This document shows, piece by piece, positions 41,185 through 52,238 of a stretch of 64,000 nt of DNA. The translations under genes and the position numbers were made by a program. The first letter of the stretch is position 1, and each line of letters begins with the position of its first letter. This stretch comes from Cryoendolithus antarcticus (lineage: Eukaryota > Ascomycota > Dothideomycetes > Cladosporiales > Cladosporiaceae): assembly GCA_002077065.1 (NCBI GenBank), contig NAJO01000026.1:372001-436000 (forward strand). The letters run 5' to 3'. Under the pieces are notes generated by a model, which was given only the letters and a program-made list of their open reading frames with translations, was not told where the DNA came from and searched no databases.

Positions 41185-42397
41185 ATGTCCGTGATGGAAG
41201 AGGTCTATGAGTCGCCCACAGACTCGGTCATGGACGGCTCGAGCCCAAGTGATGGTGTGGTGAAGCCATTGGTGTTTGTCAACGTCACTTATCCGGGACA
41301 AAAGCAAGTCCGCTCCACGAAGAAGCCTAGTCGACTTCGAGTGCTGCATGATGAGACACTTGTGCACCATGCGACCTGGAACCCTAGTCTCAAGTTCCAA
41401 CACTACGATCCGCATGTCAAGCACAAGAGATCGAGTCCAAAGTGCAACGGCGAATCACTACCATCGGATCGGCGGCATAGCCTACCTACAGCAATACTCC
41501 ACTCAACGAGAAGATCACTCGAGGACAGCCGACCAAAGGTGCACTCCGGTTCACGAGCGGCATCACGACGACAATCAGTGCATTATCCTTCGACCAGCCC
41601 GGCCAAAAGTGCACTCTGTAGGTATGCTACGATTGCACCGATATACCAGAGTCCACCCACACTTCAACCCGCATACGAGGGTCGGCGATCACTAGACTCC
41701 TCACTCATTGCACCGTTCACCACACCACATTCCGAGACGAGTCGCCGGGGTTCACTGCCCCTGAGGTCACCGACTCGTCCACCTCCGCGGCCTGCTGCGA
41801 AGAAGCTACCCTCGAAGGACCCAGCAAAGGCTCTTGTCAACCTGGTGAAGCTGATAGCAATAGACATCTCAAACGTTCTTGTAAGCTACTCAAGCTAACA
41901 ATGTCATCGATCTACCACTGACAAGACTTCGACAGTGCTACTACCACCACCTCCTCGGTCTCAGCACCACAGACCCTTCACTTGAACCAGACCTGACCCG
42001 CAAATGGCTGTCACCTCTCATCCTCTCATCACCCACTCTACTCGCCTCAATCACACTCCTGACACAGACTCACCTGCTCTCCCTTCGATCTCGGCCTACC
42101 ACTAGCCCAGCTCTCCTCGCCACCCGAGGTGCCGTACTACAAGACATGCTCTCCCAGCTATCAGCACAGTCCTCGGAAGGTGTGAGTGACGGCCTCATGC
42201 TTAGCTGTGTTGTTATGGCGGCTTACGAGAGGTTCTACGGCGAAGAAGGCTGTGTTGAGGTGCACCATGTGGGACTGAAGGGGATCTTGGGCATGAGGGG
42301 AGGTGTGTTGGAGAAAACGGGCACGGAGAGACTGGTAGGGACGCTCGGGGTGGAAGCCCTAGTGGGGGTCAAGGGAGGGGGCACGGGAGTGACTTGA
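41185..42397 (+). CDS. Fungal transcription-factor-domain-like protein without visible zinc cluster
   Basis: Two exons (41185..41880, 41936..42397; 55-nt intron GTAAGC...CGACAG) give 385 aa. The N terminus has VFVNVTYPGQKQVRSTKKPSRLR, the kind of basic FxN...K...R segment seen in fungal proteins that carry the 'fungal specific transcription factor' region but lack a Zn2Cys6 cluster. The middle is Ser/Arg/Pro rich. The C-terminal part (YYHHLLGLSTTDPSLEPDL, LLASITLLTQTHLLSLRSR, GVSDGLMLSCVVMAAYERFY) fits the helical regulatory region of that family. The protein is short for the family and ends in a Gly/Val-rich stretch, so it may be truncated. A nuclear role is inferred. Confidence 0.6.
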
Positions 42398-42844
42398 CTA
42401 GGGTGCAATGTACGAAACGATACTACGAGCAATGTCGCCATCATGGGGCCTAGTCCATCATTCCGATTTGGAGCTCCTAATGCTGACTTCTACATCGTAT
42501 GTCTGGAGTCGTGAGTCCCCCTACCACGAGTCGGCTACTACAGGTACGCGAACATGTGACAATTGTCCCTTCATCATGCGCACGTGTTTCTTCCTCGCAA
42601 GCGGTGAACGAAGATGTGGCGTACGTGTCCGATCGATGTGGCGTTTCGTCATCGCGTCCCTCGATCAGATTCAAGGAAATTGCTGCGCGCGTGCGCGAAG
42701 CGCGTGTGCTGATGATGACACGGCCACAGCCTGCAGTAGTGTCTGTTGCAGTGTTGACCAGTATGTTGTATGCTCTGCACTGCTGTCAACGATTATGCAA
42801 GACACATTATTTGTTTGGTAGCAGGCAAGAACCATGCTCCCGGG
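42398..42844. other. Intergenic upstream of CHY/RING gene
   Basis: 447 bp. The frame of the next gene also has an ATG at 42770, 25 codons upstream of my preferred start. Otherwise nothing recognised. Confidence 0.35.
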
Positions 42845-45535
42845 ATGCCGCCAAACCCAGAGCCCCGACGTTCCGCCACATCCCGACTGTCACATGTCAG
42901 AGGCATATCAGATGCTCATGACGAAAACGGTGATGCTGGTGGTACCACCACAGCGGCGTCGAGCAGCACACCGCCAATACCTATCAACACTGCGGTAGAC
43001 AGACTCGCTCTCTTCGATGCCGGCGACATCGTCGACAGTCCTATCATCGAGGACCTGGGAACACAATCATTCTTGCATCAGGCAGAAGCGGCTACTTGGC
43101 CTGGGATCTTACTCCGCGCGAGGGAGAGCTATAGAAGTGGGGATGAGCAACGCATGAGCATCAATCCGGGGCATAGTGTCGCCGAGAGTTTGAGATTGGG
43201 GAATTCGTCGCGCACTTCACTGGCAGCTTATACCGAGGAGAGCTCTGGGGTGGATGTGAGAGGAACGAGGTCAAGAGCGCAGACCGGGGAGAGTCTGCTA
43301 TCGCTGCAGCCGAGTCTCCTGTCAGGACCGCCAATTATGGACGGAGCACTCCCGGAAAATGATGGCATGCAGAGCCTGCGGCAGCAATTGCTGCAAATTA
43401 AGCAACTGGCGCTATCGACAGAAGAAAAGGCGAAGCGGATGCATGAGCTTATGACTTCGGACTACTCGAAACACAGAGCGCTTCACTCGTCATCTGCTCC
43501 TCCAGGGCAGAAATCTCCACCCGCGCAGTTTGAGGCCAGTGTCTTGAGCGATTTAGCGCCACCTATTGATCCTAAGAATCCCTACAACCTACGAGATGCC
43601 GACTTCGAATTGACCTTTAGCCCCACAAAGCATCGTCGGACGGAGACGAACGGTGACTCCTCAATCGACAATATCGAGGACGACGATCTTCCGGTATTTG
43701 GCTGTGCTCACTACACCCGCAATGTCAAGGTGCAGTGCTTCGATTGCCATCGCTGGTACTCTTGCCGGCACTGTCATGATGCCGCGCCCGATCTCCCATT
43801 TCCACACGCACTCCAGCGCAAGAGGACACAGAATATGCTGTGCATGCTATGTCACACCCCGCAGCCTGCTGGGGAAGTCTGTGTGACTTGTGGGGAGTAC
43901 GCAGCATGGTACTACTGCGACAAATGCAAGCTGTGGGATAACGACAGCAACAAGCGCATCTACCACTGTGATGATTGTGGACTTTGCCGACTAGGCGAGG
44001 GCTTGGGCAAAGATTTCGTGCATTGTAGGCGCTGCAACGTGTGCATCTCTATCTCCACTTCAGCATCTCACCCGTGTGTCGAAAGAGCCACAGACTCAGA
44101 CTGCCCGCTATGCTTGCTGTACCTGTTTGAGTCGCAGACTCCGGTCGTCAGTCTACCCTGCGGCCACTACATGCACGGCACTTGCTACAAAGACCTTATG
44201 GCAGTCACGTACAAGTGTCCCGTGTGTAGCAAAAGCGCAGTGAACATGGAGCTGTCTTGGCGAAAGCTGGACGACGAGATCGCCATGCAGCCGATGCCTG
44301 AAGAAGACGACGAGCTGGAGGGTATCCTGCCACTCCTCGAAGGCGCCGAAGCTATCAATCCTGCTGCTATGGACATGGAAAATGATAGTCCGGACACAGC
44401 CAACGCACCGCCACTGCGCCGTCCTCGTCAAGCCTGGATCAGCTGCAATGACTGCAACGCTCGCTGCTGGACGCCTTTCCACTGGCTAGGTCTGAAGTGC
44501 ACTTACTGCGGCGGCTACAACACAAATCAGATCCCACCTTCTTCTAGACGCGAGACTGAAGCTGAACGTCTTATTCGGCAACAACAATCCCAACCTCACC
44601 GCCACGACTTCACCGGCAACTCTGTGATGCGAGAACGCGGCATTGGCATCGAGGTCACAGACCCTGCGGCCATAGCACCCGAGTCCACGCTTGTCGTTCC
44701 TGCATCTCCAGCCTCCCTGTCCCCATCATCAGCTGCCTACTCACCAGGCTCCCCCGGCTCGCCACCACACTCTCCTCGGCGCTACTTTGTTCGCGACGAA
44801 GACCTCGAACCCCGTCGTCGCTCTTTCACGCCCTCGACAGGGCGTTTCCCGACGCCGTCACTGCCCGCTTGGGACTCACTTCCTCGCATGCCCGACCTTC
44901 CGCGTTTGCCAGACCTACCTCAACTCCCTCGTCTACCCGAAATGGCGTTACCTCGCATGAGCATGCCTGATCTACCACGCTTCCCTGATATGCCACAGCT
45001 CGAACTCCCTCGCTTCCCGGATATGCCACAGCTTGAGCTACCGCGCTTCAGAGCCATGGACATGGTACAGATGCTATCCCGATCACTTTCCCCTATGCGA
45101 TCCTATATGGAAGGATTAGACGTCCGAGAGAGGGAGCGAGTCGAGAGGCACTTCAGGCGAGCCGGTCTGGGACGACGAAGTTTCAGTGAGGGACCTGGGG
45201 TAGGTGGTGCGGGCGAAGATGGCAGAGGGAAGAAAGCAAGGCACGAGAGGGGGGAGTTTTGGGGTAGTGCAGTGCTGAGCTCGGGGGAGGAGAGCAGTGA
45301 TGATGATGACGACGTTGGAGAGCTTGACCTGGAAGACGGAGATAGTAGTGGAAGCGGGAGCGACGACGGTACCGGAAGTGAGGACGAGGACGAGGACATG
45401 GAAATTGACGACGAGGAGGGTGGGGTGAAGATTGCTCCTGCGGTCATTGGGGTAGGGGATGTGAGTATGCTCGACAATCAGCATGATGTTGACAGCTTGG
45501 AAAATAATGCTATGGAGGTGTTCGGTCATGGATAG
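42845..45535 (+). CDS. CHY zinc-finger/RING E3 ubiquitin ligase (RCHY1/Pirh2-like)
   Basis: An intronless 896-aa protein (921 if the ATG at 42770 is used). Residues 1-285 are disordered with a short helix. About 286-365 is a CHY zinc finger (FGCAHYTRNVKVQCFDCHRW), followed by a CTCHY region (YCDKCKLWDNDSNKRIYHCD, CRRCNVCIS). A RING-H2 is at about 420-462 (CPLCLLYLFES ... LPCGHYMHGTCY ... CPVC). A C-terminal zinc ribbon is at about 532-556 (CNDCNARCWTPFHWLGLKC ... CGGY). That order is RCHY1/Pirh2. Fungal homologues are longer; this one ends with a Pro/Leu/Asp repeat (LPRFPDMPQLE twice, 44972-45037) and a strongly acidic tail. Role: ubiquitin transfer to unknown substrates in nucleus or cytoplasm. 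Confidence 0.9.
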   Translation: MPPNPEPRRSATSRLSHVRGISDAHDENGDAGGTTTAASSSTPPIPINTAVDRLALFDAGDIVDSPIIEDLGTQSFLHQAEAATWPGILLRARESYRSGDEQRMSINPGHSVAESLRLGNSSRTSLAAYTEESSGVDVRGTRSRAQTGESLLSLQPSLLSGPPIMDGALPENDGMQSLRQQLLQIKQLALSTEEKAKRMHELMTSDYSKHRALHSSSAPPGQKSPPAQFEASVLSDLAPPIDPKNPYNLRDADFELTFSPTKHRRTETNGDSSIDNIEDDDLPVFGCAHYTRNVKVQCFDCHRWYSCRHCHDAAPDLPFPHALQRKRTQNMLCMLCHTPQPAGEVCVTCGEYAAWYYCDKCKLWDNDSNKRIYHCDDCGLCRLGEGLGKDFVHCRRCNVCISISTSASHPCVERATDSDCPLCLLYLFESQTPVVSLPCGHYMHGTCYKDLMAVTYKCPVCSKSAVNMELSWRKLDDEIAMQPMPEEDDELEGILPLLEGAEAINPAAMDMENDSPDTANAPPLRRPRQAWISCNDCNARCWTPFHWLGLKCTYCGGYNTNQIPPSSRRETEAERLIRQQQSQPHRHDFTGNSVMRERGIGIEVTDPAAIAPESTLVVPASPASLSPSSAAYSPGSPGSPPHSPRRYFVRDEDLEPRRRSFTPSTGRFPTPSLPAWDSLPRMPDLPRLPDLPQLPRLPEMALPRMSMPDLPRFPDMPQLELPRFPDMPQLELPRFRAMDMVQMLSRSLSPMRSYMEGLDVRERERVERHFRRAGLGRRSFSEGPGVGGAGEDGRGKKARHERGEFWGSAVLSSGEESSDDDDDVGELDLEDGDSSGSGSDDGTGSEDEDEDMEIDDEEGGVKIAPAVIGVGDVSMLDNQHDVDSLENNAMEVFGHG
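44972..45051 (+). repeat. 33-bp tandem repeat within the CHY/RING gene
   Basis: Two adjacent 33-bp units encode LPRFPDMPQLE, followed by a partial third (LPRFR). Less regular forms of the same unit (LPRMPDLP, LPDLPQLP) lie just upstream, indicating in-frame slippage expansion. Confidence 0.85.
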
Positions 45536-45780
45536 ATTGCCTGTATACGTACCTACCTCTCTGCTAGATGACTCGGAACGCCAGATCGTCGTCGAGCTTG
45601 TCAGCGCAGCGCATTGGTGCAAGCTATGGCAGAAGGCCAGCACGAAGCGGGCACAGTCCGATTTGGATCGATAGCAGTCGAGAGCGGCGAATGGAACGGT
45701 CTGGACCTTACCTTCGTCAAAGAATAGGTAAGAATGCTCCATGAACCCATGGCCAACTTTACGATCCGCTTCAGCGCTCA

Positions 45781-46173
45781 TCAAGAATCATCAAGGACGA
45801 AAGGCTGCAGCGCTTCGTGCTTCCACACCTCCTGCATAGCCCACGACAGCCGGTACACATCGGTCGAAGTAAACTGTCCTGCCGCCTCCGTACGTGTGGT
45901 TACACCGTCCATAACGGCACGAAGTCCCTGCTCCACAATTGACTTGGCTGCTGATGGCAGCCCTTCATCGTCGACGTACTGATTACGGTAAGGTAACAAG
46001 ATCAAGTCGTATCCCTCACCATCCTTACTGAGCTCGATCTGAGCCAGCTCCTCGTCTGGTGGGCCATCTTCGTCCTCATCGCGTATACGGATCAAAAGCT
46101 TCCTGATCCGCGCCATGAGGGATGGCTGTAGTCTGCCGAAGAACAGTGCAGTTTCCAGTGTGGGACGGGACAT
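45781..46173 (-). CDS. Hypothetical 130-aa protein
   Basis: An open frame of 131 codons from the ATG at 46173. The protein has an N-terminal basic helix (SLMARIRKLLIRIRDEDEDG), an acidic stretch, IELSKDGEGYDLILLPYRN, and helices in VYRLSWAMQEVWKHEALQPF. It looks like a folded soluble protein and has no signal or TM segment. I recognise no family. It converges with the CHY/RING gene. Coding is likely from composition, but an upstream exon cannot be excluded. Confidence 0.5.
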   Translation of the reverse strand: MSRPTLETALFFGRLQPSLMARIRKLLIRIRDEDEDGPPDEELAQIELSKDGEGYDLILLPYRNQYVDDEGLPSAAKSIVEQGLRAVMDGVTTRTEAAGQFTSTDVYRLSWAMQEVWKHEALQPFVLDDS

Positions 46174-46643
46174 CTGTGAAAGGGTATCTGGTATCGATCT
46201 GGACGGGCGGGTAGGTCTGGTGAGACGAGAGATAATTGATGATACTGCTAAACGGAGACAGCACTGCTAACGCCATGGCTTTTATCTTGCAGCCAGTCTT
46301 TGATCCAGCTGCCGTCCAGTCCATGCAAGATATTTCTGGCATGTCTCGGCTCGACACGGCCTGCGACGTAGGCACTTGGCAATGGATCGGAGCAGACTGT
46401 GTCGCCTGAAGTGGGAGATATGCCGTCGATATGTATAGTCAAACAACGTGTGTCGGTTTGACTGGGGAGTCATTGTTGACACATGGAATCATAAAGACAA
46501 CGATGCGATCCTCCCGGATTTCTCTATGATTGAAGCCACAAGTGAGACGTATGGAATTCGCCTAGCTTTCGGTCTGCCCTAAACGATGCAGTTCCCGCGC
46601 GCGTGGAACAGTAGCAGGCTTCGACAGTCCTATCTGCTACCGC
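46174..46643. other. Intergenic
   Basis: 470 bp between two minus-strand genes, including the promoter of the 130-aa gene. Nothing else recognised. Confidence 0.35.
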
Positions 46644-47159
46644 TTAAAGCCCTGACCTGATAGCCGACTTGAAAGGGAAGATGTGAATCTGCACACGACA
46701 TTAGCTTCACATTGCTGACTCCATCATCGAGACAACTTACCCCTTCCACATCCCAGACCCCCTTGGTCCAGTAAACATCCTGCTTTAACTTCTCAATCAC
46801 TTCCTCCCTCGTCTCACTCAAAGCCAACATGACACTGCCATTGATCTTCGGGCCTTGACCTTCCTGTACAGGCTCATCGAGAGAAGCACCACCGAGAAGC
46901 CAGAACCCGGCTTTCTCCTGCTCGAGAACGTTTTTGAGATGTTCGCTGGAGACATGCATCAGACTGAGCATGCGGTGATGTAAATGGAAGGGAACTCCTA
47001 CGGTCGGACTTCCATGCGCTTCGCCAGCGAGTTGGGCTTGTCTTTCAAGATCACCATCCACTCGTGCTTCGCCATTGTAGTGGATGCAGTAGAGAACGAT
47101 CGTAAAGCTGGACAGGAGTGGCTTGCTTTTGCTAGACAACGGAATGAGGAAAGAAGCAT
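46644..47159 (-). CDS. YCII-domain protein with likely mitochondrial presequence
   Basis: Three exons, complement(46644..46688, 46741..46945, 47002..47159), give 135 aa. The first intron (56 nt) must end at the second AG (CTCCAG), so that KRMEVRP joins EHLKNVLEQ; a nearer AG would insert six extra residues. The YCII fold is recognised from HEWMVILKDKPNSLAKRMEV, GFWLLGGASLDEP, INGSVMLALSETREEV, WDVEGIHIFPFKSAIRSGL. YCII proteins are small ferredoxin-like enzymes of mostly unknown function. The first 28 residues are Ser/Arg/Ala rich without acids and contain RSFSTAS, typical of mitochondrial targeting; an internal Met (MAKHEW) could start a cytosolic form. Confidence 0.85.
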
Positions 47160-47373
47160 GTGTGATGCGAAAGGATAGAAGACCAAAGTTGAAAGCACGA
47201 AGCTTTATGGTAGAGCGCTGAGTAGGTTGTCAATGAGGTACATCAACTGCGATGTCGGTAGTTGAAGAGCGCGTAGACTTCCTGAGCATGCTTTACTTGA
47301 GGGGTCGGGTGCTCATTTGGCCGGGTTTGATTGTCGGCTCTGACGATGCGTTTTACTACAAAGATACTCTACA

Positions 47374-48915
47374 CTACAATTTCGCCTTCGGCTTATCCTG
47401 ACTCAACATAGCCTCGCCCACGTTCCGCCTCTGGATCTTCCCCGTCGCAGTCTTAGGCATAATATCTGTAAAGAACACCCTCTTCGGGACCTTGAACTTC
47501 GCAACCTTCTCCCGCATCCACGCGATCAGCTCCTGCTCACTCAACTTACTTCCCTCCTTCACAACGACACTCGCGCCGACTTCCTGCCCGTACATCTCAT
47601 CGGCCATAGCAAACGACACTGCCTCCGCGATCGCCGGGTGCTGCGCAAGTACATTGTCCAGCTCGATCGGCGAGATCTTCTCTCCGCCCTTGTTGATGAG
47701 CTCCTTGATCCGACCTGTAATGAAGACATACCCGTCCGCATCCTTCTTACCCTGGTCGCCTGTGCGAAAGAAGCCAGACTTCGTGAACGCTTCCGCGTTG
47801 GCCTTATCGTTGTTGATGTACCCCTTCGTCACATTCTCCCCACGGATGCTGATCTCGCCTTCTTTCCCTTGCTCGACTTCCTCGCCTGCAGCATCTAGGA
47901 TCGCGACATCGACACCTTGACCTATGCCTACTGAGCCTGGTTGTCGCTTGCCCGGTGGAAGTGGGTTGGAGGTCATCTGATGTGCAGCCTCGGTCATGGC
48001 GTATGCTTCTAGTACCGGAGCGTGAAAAGCTGCTTCGAGGTCGTGGAAGACTTTAGGCGAGAGCGGCGAACTGCAGGATCGGATGAAACGTATGTTGGGG
48101 ATTGGGCTAGGCTTGGGCGATTTGAGCAGGATCTGGTGCATGGTCGGCACGGCGGTATACCAGTTTGCGCCATGTGTCGTGAAGTGCTTCCAGAACGTGC
48201 TCGCGCTGAACGCTCCAGGTATAATGACTGAGCCACCAGAGGCTAGCGGTGCGAGGAAGCCTGCAAGCAGCCCATGAACGTGAAAGAGCGGCATGACAAG
48301 CATGGTGCGGTCTTGGGGCGTGAGCTTGTAGGTGGCCTGGATGTTCTTCATGGTACGTGTGAGATTCCGGTGGCTCAAGGGTACGGCTTTGGGTCGGCCT
48401 GTCGTGCCTGATGTGTGCAGGACCAGCGCAGTGTCTTCTGGCTGTGCAATCTCAATCGTCCTATCTCCTTTACCTGACAGCTTACCATGCTCCTTGACAT
48501 CCAGTACGACCTCGTGCGTCCGTGGGTCAAGATAGCACTCTGCTACCGCCGCTTCGTATTTCCGCGCTGCTTTCGAAGCTGGTCCATCCGCCTGACCCTG
48601 AGGCACTAACACCAGCGCCGAAGATAGATCGTCGATATAGAACTCATGTTCTGACTGTTTGTAAGCTGGATTCAGCGGGGCGGCAATGGCTCGTTGCCAT
48701 GATGCTGCAAGGAAGGCGACAATGAAGGGGTAGCTGTTGGGTAGCGCTATCGAGACAGCTGATTGTGGTGCAATCCCCAATTTTGCGAGCTTCTGTTGAA
48801 ACTTGGTGACATCTGCGCCGAGCTGTGCGTAGGAGATCTCGAGCGCAGGAGAGCCTGGGATAATGATAGCTGTCGAGGAGGAGCTCGAGGCGAACGAGTT
48901 GGAGAGTGTAGTCAT
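47374..48915 (-). CDS. PCS60: Peroxisomal AMP-binding acyl-CoA synthetase (Pcs60/Fat2-like)
   Basis: An intronless 513-aa protein from the ATG at 48915. The adenylate-forming signature HTSGTTGRPK is at residues 167-176, with PLFHVHGLLAG, AYAMTEAAHQM, GFFRTGDQGKKDADGY, GRIKELINKGGEKISPIELD and the catalytic-Lys region KTATGKIQRRNV. The length and overall pattern match Pcs60, which in yeast is an oxalyl-CoA synthetase of the peroxisome, and plant AAE3. The C terminus AKL is a PTS1. Role: ATP-dependent activation of oxalate or a related short acid. It lies on the same strand as the YCII gene, 214 bp apart; no functional link is apparent. Confidence 0.88.
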   Translation of the reverse strand: MTTLSNSFASSSSSTAIIIPGSPALEISYAQLGADVTKFQQKLAKLGIAPQSAVSIALPNSYPFIVAFLAASWQRAIAAPLNPAYKQSEHEFYIDDLSSALVLVPQGQADGPASKAARKYEAAVAECYLDPRTHEVVLDVKEHGKLSGKGDRTIEIAQPEDTALVLHTSGTTGRPKAVPLSHRNLTRTMKNIQATYKLTPQDRTMLVMPLFHVHGLLAGFLAPLASGGSVIIPGAFSASTFWKHFTTHGANWYTAVPTMHQILLKSPKPSPIPNIRFIRSCSSPLSPKVFHDLEAAFHAPVLEAYAMTEAAHQMTSNPLPPGKRQPGSVGIGQGVDVAILDAAGEEVEQGKEGEISIRGENVTKGYINNDKANAEAFTKSGFFRTGDQGKKDADGYVFITGRIKELINKGGEKISPIELDNVLAQHPAIAEAVSFAMADEMYGQEVGASVVVKEGSKLSEQELIAWMREKVAKFKVPKRVFFTDIMPKTATGKIQRRNVGEAMLSQDKPKAKL

Positions 48916-49403
48916 GCTGATTAAGATACTGAGCAATCTATGATCGAGAGGGATATCGAAGGGAAAGTCTATCAGAGGTGTGTAAACAGGAAGAAGTACT
49001 TACTCTTCAGATCCTGTGATGGTCGATCGAAGTATACCTTGTCGCGTATCAACGGAGCCATTGGCTAGCTCGCTTGTGCCGTTGGAGCACGGCATCTCGT
49101 CATGGCGCGGATAACGGGATGGGCGGCTGCTGCGGTACTTGGATTTCATTCTCTCAAGCTACGGAGGTACAGGTACATCTTAACGCAGCATATCATGGCA
49201 TACATGTCTACCGCAGCTCGTCGATTGTACCGACTTGGTATATATCTCAAGGTTGACTAGGGAAGCATTACTTTTAAGTAGTATAATGCAATCAGTCTAC
49301 AGTGCGCTGTGAGTGGTATCTTGATCCCCAACGCCTCGCTCCTCTAGCCCTTTATGGCTCTATTCCTGTATGCAAAGAAGTCTATGGCCCAACAGACCAG
49401 AGC
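48916..49403. other. Intergenic
   Basis: 488 bp between same-strand genes; includes the PCS60 promoter. Nothing recognised. Confidence 0.35.
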
Positions 49404-51349
49404 TCATACCTTCGCCGCCTTCTTATCCACCTTGGCCTGCTTCTTCACCCTTTCCTCTTCCTTCCGTGCAGCAGCGTTCCTCTTCTCAGCCTCAAGTCCA
49501 ACCTCTTGCACTTGATGCTCCCTTGTCAAGACCTTCCGCCCAATGAAGGCCGCACAAATGATCATCAGAACCGAGAGGCCGCAATACATAATCCACATCG
49601 AGCTTAGACTCTTTGCGAAAGCTGTTTGCGCGGCCAGTTTCTGTGCAGCAGGCAGCGCGTCGATGAGACCAGCATTTGCAGCTGCATCAGCTCCGCCTAG
49701 CTGACGCGCGAGTTCGGGACCAAGTTGTTGAACGAGCATAGGCCCTTTCTTCTTCATCTGATTCTGGAAGACGACTTGGCCGAGGACAACGCTTATTGAT
49801 GTCGCAAGGGTGCGCACGAAGTTGAACGTTGCTGTACTCGTGGCGATGTCTCGAGGGTTTATGCCAGCTTGTAGGGCGACCAGAGGTGCCTGGAAATTGG
49901 GTCCAACTCCGACACCGAGAATGAGCTGAAAGATCACGAGCTTTGCCCAGCCAGTATTGACGCCGAAGTTGATAAGCAGACCGTAGCCGAGTGTGGTCAT
50001 GAATGCACCGAAGTAGATAGGTGGTAAGTATTTGCCCGTCCCTGCAATGAAGCCTCCTGTAGCTGCGGCTGCAAGTCCGGTGCCGAGCGCAGAAGGCAGG
50101 ATGTAGACGCCCGAAAGAAGCGGTTTCGCTCCCTTGACGATCTGGAAGTATAACGGAAGGTAGTAGAACTCTGCGATGAACACTAGACCGTGAATGAAGG
50201 CGAACATGACCGCTGCGCCATTCGAACGAGTGGCGAAGACCGAGAACGGGATCAGAGGGTACTTGGCGAACTTCCACTCGACGAGTAAAAAGAGGCCAGC
50301 AAGAAGAAGGCCAAAGATGATCAGGCATAGCACGATGGCCGATGCCCAGGGATGAGTGACACCACCGTATTGAAGTCCGAGTAAGAACATGAGTGTGCCA
50401 CCGCTGATGGTCAGAGTACCCAGCCAGTCGATAGCTTTGAATCCGGCGATGATTGGAGTGCGTGGGGAATCGATTTTCAGGAAGAAAAGGACAATGAAGA
50501 ATGCAATGCCGTCGAGAGGTAGGTTGATATAAAAGCTGATGTCAAGTCAGTATCTCAATCTATCACTGTTTTTAGGTTACGTCGACTTACCACCATCTCC
50601 AACTGGCCTCCTGTGTGAATGCTCCGCCGATCAGTGGTCCCAGTGCGCATGCTGCGATAGGAGTTAGTATCCAATGCTAGCAAATTGGAGAGAATAATAG
50701 ACACGTACCGAGCGCCCACACCCCACCGATCATTCCGAGGTACGCTCCACGAGTGCGTAAGCTGAACATGTCACAGATGACGATGTCGACCAGCGTCAGG
50801 AGCCCAGCACCTCCAATACCTTGCACTGCTCTTGCAGCGATGAGCATACCAATGCTGTTCGCCAGGCCGGCAACGAGCGAGCCAACCAAGAAGACGACAT
50901 TGGCGAATAGAAGAGTCGGTTTGCGACTGAAGATATCTGCCAACTTGCCCCACAATGGTGTTGATGCGGCAGAAGCAAGTAGATACGCTGAGCCTATCCA
51001 CGTATATCCGGAAGATGACTGAAAATGTTCGCTGATGGCCGGAAGTGCAGTCGCAACGATCGTTGAGTCGAGAGCAGCGAGGAATGCGGCGAGCTGTTGC
51101 GCTTTGTTAGCCAGTGATGTTATAGTTATGTTACAATTGAGTATCTACTGATAGAGCAATCATGACCACCGCAATGATATGCTTTGGCTTGTCATCGAAA
51201 GCGCCTTTGTCGAGATCCTCATCACCACTTTCGAGATCTGCATTTGCGTTTACTGGCGCGTCCACTACAGGCGCGTCTTCAGCGCCGCTGGCTTTACTGC
51301 TTGTATCCGTCATCTCGGGCATTGGTGTTGATGATTCTGATGTCTTCAT
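49404..51349 (-). CDS. MFS drug:H+ antiporter, DHA2 (14-TM) type
   Basis: Four exons, complement(49404..50535, 50591..50651, 50709..51093, 51149..51349), give 592 aa with 55-57-nt introns. The N-terminal 55 residues are acidic and disordered. Motifs include LAAFLAALDSTIVATALPAI (TM1 of DHA2), WGKLADIFSRKPTLL (motif A), ARAVQGIGGAGLLTLVDIVI (motif B-like), and [24 protein letters not shown] (motif C region, complete only after splicing). The C terminus is Lys/Glu rich. DHA2 members export drugs or toxins or transport siderophores; substrate unknown. No biosynthetic genes lie nearby. Confidence 0.9.
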
Positions 51350-52238
51350 GTTGATGAGAAGAGAACTGAAAAATTAGGAAGATATTAGATCATTAAGGAA
51401 AGTGCATACCGGAGCGACAGCAATGGATTAGGTACATAAGGTATGCGAAATGGAGGTCCGTCCGCCGTCATGGACATTTGAGTGCGAGCCTCTCCTGCAC
51501 CCGAATCCCCGGCTCAAAAGATCGCCCGTGGCCGTCGCTCTCGATCTGGCGGTTCATGACTTCACGCTTGGCATCGCATGTTTGACACATTCGTCCAGTG
51601 ACCACTTCCTGTCCGGATGCAATGGTTTGATGGCTCATGCTATTAGACTCAGGATATCGGAAAGAGAAATCGGAGATAGAAGAATAAAGTAGGGCTCGGA
51701 GGATTTATTTGAATCCTTGTCCGACCTTAACGCCGTGACACTGTCCCGACCGCATGACTCGAGTAGCACTGTATTCGGGCGGTCTTACGAAGTGCGATTG
51801 CTATATTTTACGCGGCCCACCAGTTTGCTAGGACTACGTGGCCACATGCAACCAAGCCACACCCTCGAGACTGCGAATACTGACTGCCTGAGAGTGTCGA
51901 TCATCAAAGACGATCCACCGTGCCGTATCACTTCGACAGTACTCTCCAAGAGATCCGAGGGGTATTTCAGCATCTGTCGGGTGCATCGCGACAGTCCAAG
52001 GTCTGTAAACATTTCATCGAGAGTCAAGCTCGGTGCAGAGCACCCGTTGCCGGAGGCTGCACGTGGTCTCTCACACATGTAAGAAACGCAAAACGGCAGT
52101 CGCCGCGCACAAGGTAGCACCACCAGAATCTTGAACTTTTTGGAGGGCGCCATCATAGGCGAGGTGATGAATTGAAGGGTATTACGAACCGTGCCGTCAA
52201 GACTGGCAGTGCATCGAGTGAGATGATCATCTTCCTAC
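51350..52238. other. Intergenic, ALG11 3' end to MFS promoter
   Basis: 889 bp. A 123-codon ATG frame at 52156-51785 (minus) has no signature and unlikely composition. Otherwise nothing recognised. Confidence 0.35.

Noticed and set aside
51785..52156. 123-codon ATG frame between ALG11 and the MFS gene
   Set aside because: No domain, no splice pattern, atypical residue content.
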